A DNA stretch of 64,000 nucleotides from Auanema rhodensis (taxonomy: Eukaryota > Nematoda > Chromadorea > Rhabditida > Rhabditidae): contig OZ059894.1 of NCBI GenBank assembly GCA_964057225.1, positions 24,520,476 through 24,584,475 of the forward strand, in the 5' to 3' direction. The translations under genes and the position numbers were made by a program. Shown piece after piece: positions 1-10,004 of this stretch; positions within the stretch are counted from its first letter, which is position 1; every line of letters starts with the position of its first letter. The notes under the pieces are model-generated. The model did not search any database. It was not told the origin of the DNA and saw nothing but the letters and a program-made list of their open reading frames with translations.

Positions 1-11
1 TTGATATTGGT

Positions 12-26
12 TCATGGTAACCATGA
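12..26. other. 15-bp dyad, present in every monomer (13 bp in G-head copies)
   Basis: TCATGGT-A-ACCATGA is a perfect inverted repeat with 7-bp arms around one central base. G-head monomers change position 12 and keep 6-bp arms (13 bp). Several variants break it: 13A (GAATGG, about 6.1-25.2 kb), 17A (CATGATAACC), 14T, 14C and 23G (ACCGTG). Many monomer subtypes are therefore defined by changes inside this dyad. It could be a dimeric-protein site or small cruciform, or just a chance palindrome copied by amplification. It carries a GGTNACC site that would be expected to give a 176-bp digestion ladder. Confidence 0.6.
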
Positions 27-36
27 CTTTGAAATT

Positions 37-107
37 TACGTGAACTTTAATTTATGCTAATTAAATGTACACGTGATGTGCACTTGGTATGTAACTCGCT
101 TCACGTG
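37..107. promoter_or_regulatory. Three ACGT-core sites at about 32-33 bp spacing (candidate protein-binding sites)
   Basis: Each monomer carries TACGTG (37-42), CACGTG (70-75) and CACGTG (102-107), starting 33 and 32 bp apart, about three helical turns each. The third is the centre of a perfect 10-bp palindrome, TTCACGTGAA (100-109). Site 1 read on the other strand is TTCACGTAAA, one mismatch from it, so sites 1 and 3 form an inverted pair. CACGTG is the E-box/G-box core bound by bHLH and some bZIP proteins. Position 73 changes (ACATG, ACTTG) abolish site 2 in a minority; I saw no monomer losing the core of site 3. Binding is inferred. Confidence 0.5.
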
Positions 108-125
108 AAAGATAAAGAGATGCGG

Positions 126-176
126 TTTTCAAAATTAGATTCCCCATGTCCATATTAGTCTAAAAACAAATTTTTA
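126..176. other. A/T-tract segment, candidate bent or nucleosome-linker DNA
   Basis: Positions 126-136 read TTTTCAAAATT and 162-175 carry A5 and A3T5 tracts, separated by a C-rich patch (142-145). Runs of A and T resist nucleosome wrapping and can bend DNA, so this end of the monomer is a plausible linker while the ACGT half could lie on the octamer. Variants here are 173G, 175C and 164C (rare), 130T and 137T. The structural role is inferred from composition only. Confidence 0.35.
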
Positions 177-1936
177 TTGATATTGGTGCATGGTAACCAT
201 GACTTTGAAATTTACGTGAACTTTAATTTATGCTAATTAAATGTACACGTGATGTGCACTTGGTATGTAACTCGCTTCACGTGAAAGATAAAGAGATGCG
301 GTTTTCAAAATTAGATTCCCCATGTCCATATTAGTCTAAAAACAAATTTTTATTGATATTGGTTCATGGTAACCATGACTTTGAAATTTACGTGAACTTC
401 AATTTATGCTAATTAAATGTACACGTGATGTGCACTTGGTATGTAACTCGCTTCACGTGAAAGATAAAGAGATGCGGTTTTCAAAATTAGATTCCCCATG
501 TCCATATTAGTCTAAAAACAAATTTTTATTGATATTGGTTCATGGTAACCATGATTTTGAAATTTACGTGAACTTTAATTTATGCTAATTAAATGTACAC
601 GTGATGTGCACTTGATATGTAACTCGCTTCACGTGAAAGATAAAAAGATGCGGTTTTCAAAATTAGATTCCCCATGTCCATATTAGTCTAAAAACAAATT
701 TTTATTGATATTGGTGCATGGTAACCATGACTTTGAAATTTACGTGAACTTTAATTTATGCTAATTAAATGTACACGTGATGTGCACTTGGTATGTAACT
801 CGCTTCACGTGAAAGATAAAGAGATGCGGTTTTCAAAATTAGATTCCCCATGTCCATATTAGTCTAAAAACAAATTTTTATTGATATTGGTGCATGGTAA
901 CCATGACTTTGAAATTTACGTGAACTTTAATTTATGCTAATTAAATGTACACGTGATGTGCACTTGGTATGTAACTCGCTTCACGTGAAAGATAAAGAGA
1001 TGCGGTTTTCAAAATTAGATTCCCCATGTCCATATTAGTCTAAAAACAAATTTTTATTGATATTGGTGCATGGTAACCATGACTTTGAAATTTACGTGAA
1101 CTTTAATTTATGCTAATTAAATGTACACGTGATGTGCACTTGGTATGTAACTCGCTTCACGTGAAAGATAAAGAGATGCGGTTTTCAAAATTAAATTTCC
1201 CATGTCCATATTAGTCTAAAAACAAATTTTTATTGATATTGGTGCATGGTAACCATGACTTTGAAATTTACGTGAACTTTAATTTATGCTAATTAAATGT
1301 ACACGTGATGTGCACTTGGTATGTAACTCGCTTCACGTGAAAGATAAAGAGATGCGGTTTTCAAAATTAGATTCCCCATGTCCATATTAGTCTAAAAACA
1401 AATTTTTATTGATATTGGTTCATGGTAACCATGACTTTGAAATTTACGTGAACTTTAATTTATGCTAATTAAATGTACACGTGATGTGCACTTGGTATGT
1501 AACTCGCTTCACGTGAAAGATAAAGAGATGCGGTTTTCAAAATTAGATTCCCCATGTCCATATTAGTCTAAAAACAAATTTTTATTGATATTGGTGCATG
1601 GTAACCATGACTTTGAAATTTACGTGAACTTTAATTTATGCTAATTAAATGTACACGTGATGTGCACTTGGTATGTAACTCGCTTCACGTGAAAGATAAA
1701 GAGATGCGGTTTTCAAAATTAGATTCCCCATGTCCATATTAGTCTAAAAACAAATTTTTATTGATATTGGTTCATGGTAACCATGACTTTGAAATTTACG
1801 TGAACTTCAATTTATGCTAATTAAATGTACACGTGATGTGCACTTGGTATGTAACTCGCTTCACGTGAAAGATGAAGAGATGCGGTTTTCAAAATTAGAT
1901 TCCCTATGTCCATATTAGTCTCAAAACAAATTTTTA

Positions 1937-2260
1937 TTGATATTGGTTCATGGTAACCATGACTTTGAAATTTACGTGAACTTTAATTTATGCTAATTAA
2001 ATGTACACGTGATGTGCACTTGGTATGTAACTCGCTTCACGTGAAAGATAAAGAGATGCGGTTTTCAAAATTAGATTCCCCATGTCCATATTAGTTCATG
2101 GTAACCATGACTTTGAAATTTACGTGAACTTTAATTTATGCTAATTAAATGTACACGTGATGTGCACTTGGTATGTAACTCGCTTCACGTGAAAGATAAA
2201 GAGATGCGGTTTTCAAAATTAGATTCCCCATGTCCATATTAGTCTAAAAACAAATTTTTA
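1937..2260. repeat. Two monomers fused by a 28-bp deletion (324 bp instead of 352)
   Basis: The array reads CCATATTAG at 2086-2094 and then directly TTCATGG from 2095. Missing are positions 159-176 of one monomer and 1-10 of the next. The deletion ends lie in ATATTAGT (152-159) and ATATTGGT (4-11), which match at 7 of 8 bases and are exactly 28 bp apart, so slippage between near-identical octamers explains the event. It is the only net length change found in the window and shifts monomer phase by 28 bp for everything downstream. Confidence 0.95.
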
Positions 2261-2612
2261 TTGATATTGGTGCATGGTAACCATGACTTTGAAATTTACG
2301 TGAACTTTAATTTATGCTAATTAAATGTACACGTGATGTGCACTTGGTATGTAACTCGCTTCACGTGAAAGATAAAAAGATGCGGTTTTCAAAATTAAAT
2401 TTCCCATGTCCATATTAGTCTAAAAACAAATTTTTATTGATATTGGTGCATGGTAACCATGACTTTGAAATTTACGTGAACTTTAATTTATGCTAATTAA
2501 ATGTACACGTGATGTGCACTTGGTATGTAACTCGCTTCACGTGAAAGATAAAGAGATGCGGTTTTCAAAATTAGATTCCCCATGTCCATATTAGTCTAAA
2601 AACAAATTTTTA

Positions 2613-4724
2613 TTGATATTGGTTCATGGTAACCATGATTTTGAAATTTACGTGAACTTTAATTTATGCTAATTAAATGTACACGTGATGTGCACTTGGT
2701 ATGTAACTCGCTTCACGTGAAAGATAAAGAGATGCGGTTTTCAAAATTAGATTCCCCATGTCCATATTAGTCTAAAAACAAATTTTTATTGATATTGGTG
2801 CATGGTAACCATGACTTTGAAATTTACGTGAACTTTAATTTATGCTAATTAAATGTACACGTGATGGGCACTTGGTATGTAACTCGCTTCACGTGAAAGA
2901 TAAAGAGATGCGGTTTTCAAAATTAGATTCCCCATGTCCATATTAGTCTAAAAACAAATTTTTATTGATATTGGTGCATGGTAACCATGACTTTGAAATT
3001 TACGTGAATTTTAATTTATGCTAATTAAATGTACACGTGATGTGCACTTGGTATGTAACTAGCTTCACGTGAAAGATAAAGAGATGCGGTTTTCAAAATT
3101 AGATTCCCCATGTCCATATTAGTCTAAAAACAAATTTTTATTGATATTGGTGCATGGTAACCATGACTTTGAAATTTACGTGAACTTCAATTTATGCTAA
3201 TTAAATGTACACGTGATGTGCACTTGGTATGTAACTAGCTTCACGTGAAAGATAAAGAGATGCGGTTTTCAAAATTAGATTCCCCATGTCCATATTAGTC
3301 TAAAAACAAATTTTTATTGATATTGGTGCATGGTAACCATGACTTTGAAATTTACGTGAACTTCAATTTATGCTAATTAAATGTACACGTGATGTGCACT
3401 TGGTATGTAACTCGCTTCACGTGAAAGATAAAGAGATGCGGTTTTCAAAATTAGATTCCCCATGTCCATATTAGTCTAAAAACAAATTTTTATTGATATT
3501 GGTGCATGGTAACCATGACTTTGAAATTTACGTGAACTTTAATTTATGCTAATTAAATGTACACGTGATGTGCACTTGGTATGTAACTCGCTTCACGTGA
3601 AAGATAAAGAGATGCGGTTTTCAAAATTAGATTCCCCATGTCCATATTAGTCTAAAAACAAATTTTTATTGATATTGGTTCATGATAACCATGATTTTGA
3701 AATTTACGTGAACTTTAATTTATGCTAATTAAATGTACACGTGATGTGCACTTGGTATGTAACTCGCTTCACGTGAAAGATAAAGAGATGCGGTTTTCAA
3801 AATTAGATTCCCCATGTCCATATTAGTCTAAAAACAAATTTTTATTGATATTGGTGCATGGTAACCATGACTTTGAAATTTACGTGAACTTTAATTTATG
3901 CTAATTAAATGTACACGTGATGGGCACTTGGTATGTAACTCGCTTCACGTGAAAGATAAAGAGATGCGGTTTTCAAAATTAGATTCCCCATGTCCATATT
4001 AGTCTAAAAACAAATTTTTATTGATATTGGTGCATGGTAACCATGACTTTGAAATTTACGTGAATTTTAATTTATGCTAATTAAATGTACACGTGATGTG
4101 CACTTGGTATGTAACTAGCTTCACGTGAAAGATAAAGAGATGCGGTTTTCAAAATTAGATTCCCCATGTCCATATTAGTCTAAAAACAAATTTTTATTGA
4201 TATTGGTGCATGGTAACCATGACTTTGAAATTTACGTGAACTTCAATTTATGCTAATTAAATGTACACGTGATGTGCACTTGGTATGTAACTAGCTTCAC
4301 GTGAAAGATAAAGAGATGCGGTTTTCAAAATTAGATTCCCCATGTCCATATTAGTCTAAAAACAAATTTTTATTGATATTGGTGCATGGTAACCATGACT
4401 TTGAAATTTACGTGAACTTCAATTTATGCTAATTAAATGTACACGTGATGTGCACTTGGTATGTAACTCGCTTCACGTGAAAGATAAAGAGATGCGGTTT
4501 TCAAAATTAGATTCCCCATGTCCATATTAGTCTAAAAACAAATTTTTATTGATATTGGTGCATGGTAACCATGACTTTGAAATTTACGTGAACTTTAATT
4601 TATGCTAATTAAATGTACACGTGATGTGCACTTGGTATGTAACTCGCTTCACGTGAAAGATAAAGAGATGCGGTTTTCAAAATTAGATTCCCCATGTCCA
4701 TATTAGTCTAAAAACAAATTTTTA
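2613..4724. repeat. Duplicated 6-monomer HOR (2 x 1,056 bp)
   Basis: Copy 1 is 2613-3668 and copy 2 is 3669-4724. The ordered markers are: 27T; a GATGGGCAC change (2861, 3917); 45T+97A; 48C+97A; 48C; plain. Each recurs at exactly 1,056 bp. The only clear difference is 17A (CATGATAACC) at the head of copy 2. The rare GGGCAC change, seen nowhere else, makes this duplication unambiguous. Confidence 0.93.
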
Positions 4725-5780
4725 TTGATATTGGTTCATGATAACCATGACTTTGAAATTTACGTGAACTTTAATTTATGCTAATTAAATGTACACTTGA
4801 TGTGCACTTGGTATGTAACTAGCTTCACGTGAAAGATAAAGAGATGCGGTTTTCAAAATTAGATTCCCCATGTCCATATTAGTCTAAAAACAAATTTTTA
4901 TTGATATTGGTGCATGGTAACCATGACTTTGAAATTTACGTGAACTTCAATTTATGCTAATTAAATGTACACGTGATGTGCACTTGGTATGTAACTCGCT
5001 TCACGTGAAAGATAAAGTGATGCGGTTTTCAAAATTAGATTCCCCATGTCCATATTAGTCTAAAAACAAATTTTTATTGATATTGGTGCATGGTAACCAT
5101 GACTTTGAAATTTACGTGAACTTTAATTTATGCTAATTAAATGTACACGTGATGTGCACTTGGTATGTAACTCGCTTCACGTGAAAGATAAAGAGATGCG
5201 GTTTGCAAAATTAGATTCCCCATGTCCATATTAGTCTAAAAACAAATTTTTATTGATATTGGTTCATGGTAACCATGACTTTGAAATTTACGTGAACTTT
5301 AATTTATGCTAATTAAATGTACACGTGATGTGCACTTGGAATGTAACTCGCTTCACGTGAAAGATAAAGAGATGCGGTTTTCAAAATTAGATTCCCCATG
5401 TCCATATTAGTCTAAAAACAAATTTTTATTGATATTGGTTAATGGTAACCATGACTTTGAAATTTACGTGAACTTTAATTTATGCTAATTAAATGTACAC
5501 GTGATGTGCACTTGGTATGTAACTCGCTTCACGTGAAAGATAAAGAGATGCGGTTTGCAAAATTAGATTCCCCATGTCCATATTAGTCTAAAAACAAATT
5601 TTTATTGATATTGGTTCATGGTAACCATGACTTTGAAATTTACGTGAACTTTAATTTATGCTAATTAAATGTACACGTGATGTGCACTTGGTATGTAACT
5701 CGCTTCACGTGAAAGATAAAGAGATGCGGTTTTCAAAATTAGATTCCCCATGTCCATATTAGTCTAAAAACAAATTTTTA
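4725..5780. repeat. Zone 1b: transitional monomers
   Basis: Six monomers with piecemeal precursors of later haplotypes. At 4725 the monomer carries 17A with 73T and 97A; at 4901 it carries 48C and the first 118T but without 61A. A TTTGCAAAA change occurs near 5204 and 5556, a TTGGAATG change near 5337, and a TTAATGG head at 5429. B and full E haplotypes start right after, so this may be where new variant combinations accumulated, or simply the edge of a differently homogenised domain. Confidence 0.75.
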
Positions 5781-7012
5781 TTGATATTGGTTCATGATAA
5801 CCATGACTTTGAAATTTACGTGAACTTTAATTTATGCTAATTAAATGTACACTTGATGTGCACTTGGTATGTAACTCGCTTCACGTGTAAGATAAAGAGA
5901 TGCGGTTTTCAAAATTAGATTCCCCATGTCCATATTAGTCTAAAAACAAATTTTTATTGATATTGGTGCATGGTAACCATGACTTTCAAATTTACGTGAA
6001 TTTTAATTTTTGCTAATTAAATGTACACGTGATGTGCACTTGGTATGTAACTAGCTTCACGTGAAAGATAAAGAGATGCGGTTTTCAAAATTAGATTCCC
6101 CATGTCCATATTAGTCTAAAAACAAATTTTTATTGATATTGGTGAATGGTAACCATGACTTTGAAATTTACGTGAACTTTAATTTATGCTAAATAAATGT
6201 ACACGTGATGTGCACTTGGTATGTAACTCGCTTCACGTGAAAGATAAAGTGATGCGGTTTTCAAAATTAGATTCCCCATGTCCATATTAGTCTAAAAACA
6301 AATTTTTATTGATATTGGTTCATGGTAACCATGACTTTGAAATTTACGTGAACTTTAATTTATGCTAATTAAATGTACACGTGATGTGCACTTGGTATGT
6401 ATTTCGCTTCACGTGAAAGATAAAGAGATGCGGTTTTCAAAATTAGATTCCCCATGTCCATATTAGTCTAAAAACAAATTGTTATTGATATTGGTGCATG
6501 GTAACCATGACTTTGAAATTTACGTGAATTTTAATTTTTGCTAATTAAATGTACACGTGATGTGCACTTGGTATGTAACTAGCTTCACGTGAAAGATAAA
6601 GAGATGCGGTTTTCAAAATTAGATTCCCCATGTCCATATTAGTCTAAAAACAAATTTTTATTGATATTGGTTCATGGTAACCATGACTTTGAAATTTACG
6701 TGAACTTTAATTTATGCTAATTAAATGTACACGTGATGTGCACTTGGTATGTATTTCGCTTCACGTGAAAGATAAAGAGATGCGGTTTTCAAAATTAGAT
6801 TCCCCATGTCCATATTAGTCTAAAAACAAATTTTTATTGATATTGGTTCATGATAACCATGACTTTGAAATTTACGTGAACTTTAATTTATGCTAATTAA
6901 ATGTACACTTGATGTGCACTTGGTATGTAACTCGCTTCACGTGTAAGATAAAGAGATGCGGTTTTCAAAATTAGATTCCCCATGTCCATATTAGTCTAAA
7001 AACAAATTTTTA
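5781..7012. repeat. 7-monomer block duplicated at 10005-11236
   Basis: The ordered types E, D, 13A-B, C with 173G, D, C, E occur at 5781-7012 and again at 10005-11236, an offset of 4,224 bp (24 monomers). The left copy has a private TTTCAAATT change in its second monomer. This block contains the first B and C monomers in the window (B at 6133, C at 6309). Confidence 0.85.
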
Positions 7013-7188
7013 TTGATATTGGTTCATGGTAACCGTGACTTTGAAATTTACGTGAACTTTAATTTATGCTAATTAAATGTACACGTGATGTGCACTTGGT
7101 ATGTATTTCGCTTCACGTGAAAGATAAAGAGATGCGGTTTTCAAAATTAGATTCCCCATGTCCATATTAGTCTAAAAACAAATTGTTA

Positions 7189-8596
7189 TTGATATGGGTG
7201 CATGGTAACCATGACTTTGAAATTTACGTGAACTTTAATTTATGCTAAATAAATGTACACGTGATGTGCACTTGGTATGTAACTCGCTTCACGTGAAAGA
7301 TAAAGTGATGCGGTTTTCAAAATTAGATTCCCCATGTCCATATTAGTCTAAAAACAAATTTTTATTGATATTGGTTCATGGTAACCATGACTTTGAAATT
7401 TACGTGAACTTTAATTTATGCTAATTAAATGTACACGTGATGTGCACTTGGTATGTATTTCGCTTCACGTGAAAGATAAAGAGATGCGGTTTTCAAAATT
7501 AGATTCCCCATGTCCATATTAGTCTAAAAACAAATTGTTATTGATATTGGTGCATGGTAACCATGACTTTGAAATTTACGTGAACTTTAATTTATGCTAA
7601 TTAAATGTACACGTGATGTGCACTTGGTATGTAACTCGCTTCACGTGAAAGATAAAGAGATGCGGTTTTCAAAATTAGATTCCCCATGTCCATATTAGTC
7701 TAAAAACAAATTTTTATTGATATTGGTGCATGGTAACCATGACTTTGAAATTTACGTGAACTTTAATTTATGCTAAATAAATGTACACGTGATGTGCACT
7801 TGGTATGTAACTCGCTTCACGTGAAAGATAAAGTGATGCGGTTTTCAAAATTAGATTCCCCATGTCCATATTAGTCTAAAAACAAATTTTTATTGATATT
7901 GGTGCATGGTAACCATGACTTTGAAATTTACGTGAACTTTAATTTATGCTAATTAAATGTACACGTGATGTGCACTTGGTATGTAACTTGCTTCACGTGA
8001 AAGATAAAGAGATGCGGTTTTCAAAATTAGATTTCCCATGTCCATATTAGTCTAAAAACAAATTTTTATTGATATTGGTTCATGGTAACCGTGACTTTGA
8101 AATTTACGTGAACTTTAATTTATGCTAATTAAATGTACACGTGATGTGCACTTGGTATGTATTTCGCTTCACGTGAAAGATAAAGAGATGCGGTTTTCAA
8201 AATTAGATTCCCCATGTCCATATTAGTCTAAAAACAAATTGTTATTGATATGGGTGCATGGTAACCATGACTTTGAAATTTACGTGAACTTTAATTTATG
8301 CTAATTAAATGTACACGTGATGTGCACTTGGTATGTAACTCGCTTCACGTGAAAGATAAAGAGATGCGGTTTTCAAAATTAGATTCCCCATGTCCATATT
8401 AGTCTAAAAACAAATTTTTATTGATATTGGTGCATGGTAACCATGACTTTGAAATTTACGTGAACTTTAATTTATGCTAAATAAATGTACACGTGATGTG
8501 CACTTGGTATGTAACTCGCTTCACGTGAAAGATAAAGTGATGCGGTTTTCAAAATTAGATTCCCCATGTCCATATTAGTCTAAAAACAAATTTTTA
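7189..8596. repeat. 8-monomer block duplicated at 11237-12644
   Basis: The ordered types are B, C, plain, B, F, 23G-C, 8G plain, B. They recur at an offset of 4,048 bp (23 monomers), one monomer less than the adjacent block at 5781. The neighbouring offsets 24 and 23 show one monomer gained or lost (here the 23G-C monomer at 7013) between two parts of one larger duplication. Heads differ slightly: 13A marks the first and last monomers of the right copy but not of the left. Confidence 0.75.
7717..8420. repeat. 704-bp cassette: B, F, 23G-C, 8G-plain (first of about six copies)
   Basis: Four monomers in fixed order: B (61A,118T); F (97T,142T); ACCGTG head with C and 173G; TATGGG-headed plain monomer. 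Further copies lie at 11765-12468, 13877-14580, 16869-17572, 25669-26372 and, with the last head lacking 8G, 19509-20212. Reuse of the same four-monomer string at many places indicates amplification of the block as a unit rather than of single monomers. Related strings without 23G occur at 9125 and 26901. Confidence 0.85.
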
Positions 8597-10004
8597 TTGA
8601 TATTGGTTAATAGTAACCATGACTTTGAAATTTACGTGAACTTTAATTTATGCTAATTAAATGTACACATGATGTGCACTTGGTATGTATTTCGCTTCAC
8701 GTGAAAGATAAAGAGATGCGGTTTTCAAAATTAGATTCCCCATGTCCATATTAGTCTAAAAACAAATTTTTATTGATATTGGTTCATGGTAACCATGACT
8801 TTGAAATTTACGTAAACTTTAATTTATGCTAATTAAATGTACACGTGATGTGCACTTGGTATGTAACTCGCTTCACGTGAAAGATAAAGTGATGCGGTTT
8901 TCAAAATTAGATTCCCCATGTCCATATTAGTCTAAAAACAAATTTTTATTGATATTGGTGCATGGTAACCATGACTTTGAAATTTACGTGAACTTTAATT
9001 TATGCTAATTAAATGTACACATGATGTGCACTTGGTATGTAACTCGCTTCACGTGAAAGATAAAGAGATGCGGTTTTCAAAATTAGATTCCCCATGTCCA
9101 TATTAGTCTAAAAACAAATTTTTATTGATATTGGTGCATGGTAACCATGACTTTGAAATTTACGTGAACTTTAATTTATGCTAAATAAATGTACACGTGA
9201 TGTGCACTTGGTATGTAACTCGCTTCACGTGAAAGATAAAGTGATGCGGTTTTCAAAATTAGATTCCCCATGTCCATATTAGTCTAAAAACAAATTTTTA
9301 TTGATATTGGTGCATGGTAACCATGACTTTGAAATTTACGTGAACTTTAATTTATGCTAATTAAATGTACACGTGATGTGCACTTGGTATGTAACTTGCT
9401 TCACGTGAAAGATAAAGAGATGCGGTTTTCAAAATTAGATTTCCCATGTCCATATTAGTCTAAAAACAAATTTTTATTGATATTGGTTCATGGTAACCAT
9501 GACTTTGAAATTTACGTGAACTTCAATTTATGCTAATTAAATGTACACGTGATGTGCACTTGGTATGTATTTCGCTTCACGTGAAAGATAAAGAGATGCG
9601 GTTTTCAAAATTAGATTCCCCATGTCCATATTAGTCTAAAAACAAATTGTTATTGATATGGGTGCATGGTAACCGTGACTTTGAAATTTACGTGAACTTT
9701 AATTTATGCTAATTAAATGTACACGTGATGTGCACTTGGTATGTAACTCGCTTCACGTGTAAGATAAAGAGATGCGGTTTTCAAAATTAGATTCCCCATG
9801 TCCATATTAGTCTAAAAACAAATTTTTATTGATATTGGTTCATGATAACCATGACTTTGAAATTTACGTGAACTTTAATTTATGCTAATTAAATGTACAC
9901 GTGATGTGCACTTGGTATGTAACTCGCTTCACGTGAAAGATAAAGAGATGCGGTTTTCAAAATTAGATTCCCCATGTCCATATTAGTCTAAAAACAAATT
10001 TTTA
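8597..10004. repeat. Zone 2 spacer with TTAATAG and ACATG monomers
   Basis: Eight monomers: a TTAATAG head with 73A and C; a copy with 42A and 118T; G-head with 73A; B; F; 48C with C and 173G; 8G with 23G and 108T; and a 17A copy without 73T or 108T. The order of TTAATAG, 73A, B and F recurs at 26549-27252 with changes (the TTAATAG monomer there carries 61A and 118T). TTAATAG heads occur only at 8597, 26549, 27605 and 29013. Confidence 0.75.

Larger units (their letters stand above)
1..176 (+). repeat. Reference monomer (176 bp) defining positions 1-176
   Basis: This first copy is close to the array consensus (56 G/C of 176). In order it holds a dyad around position 19, an AAATTT block at 33-37, a TACGTG site at 37-42, an A/T stretch at 45-66, TGTACA at 66-71, CACGTG at 70-75, GTGCAC at 78-83, a second CACGTG at 102-107, TTTTCAAAATT at 126-136, CCCC at 142-145 and an A5/A3T5 tract at 162-175. 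The commonest alternative at position 12 is G (head TTGATATTGGTGCATGG) instead of T; both heads are interspersed through the window. Starting the monomer at TTGATATTGG is my convention, since a tandem repeat has no intrinsic start. Confidence 0.95.
1..2612. repeat. Zone 1a: basal monomers
   Basis: About fifteen monomers of the basal type with T or G at position 12 and scattered singletons: 48C at 400 and 1808, 27T near 555, 117A near 645 and 2377, and an AAATTTCCC change (138A,142T) near 1194 and 2398. The B, C, D, E and F haplotypes that dominate later zones are absent. The recurrence of 48C and of the AAATTTCCC change suggests older, blurred duplications, but I could not fix a clear period. 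The deletion junction at 2094/2095 lies inside. Confidence 0.8.

Noticed and set aside
70-83. Hairpin between GTACAC (67-72) and GTGCAC (78-83)
   Set aside because: The arms are not complementary to each other (GTACAC would need GTGTAC); each short palindrome stands alone.
61-153. A 30-codon minus-strand ATG-to-stop reading frame (start at monomer position 153, stop at 61), repeated in most monomers
   Set aside because: Too short, preceded closely by stops, no ribosome-site or codon signal, and not preserved across variants at its 3' end (61A changes the stop). Chance frame copied by amplification.
6309-6484. CENP-B box-like string TTTCGCTTCACGTGAAA in C monomers
   Set aside because: It has TTCG and the central A, but lacks the required CGGG (TGAA instead). 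Not a CENP-B box by the canonical motif.
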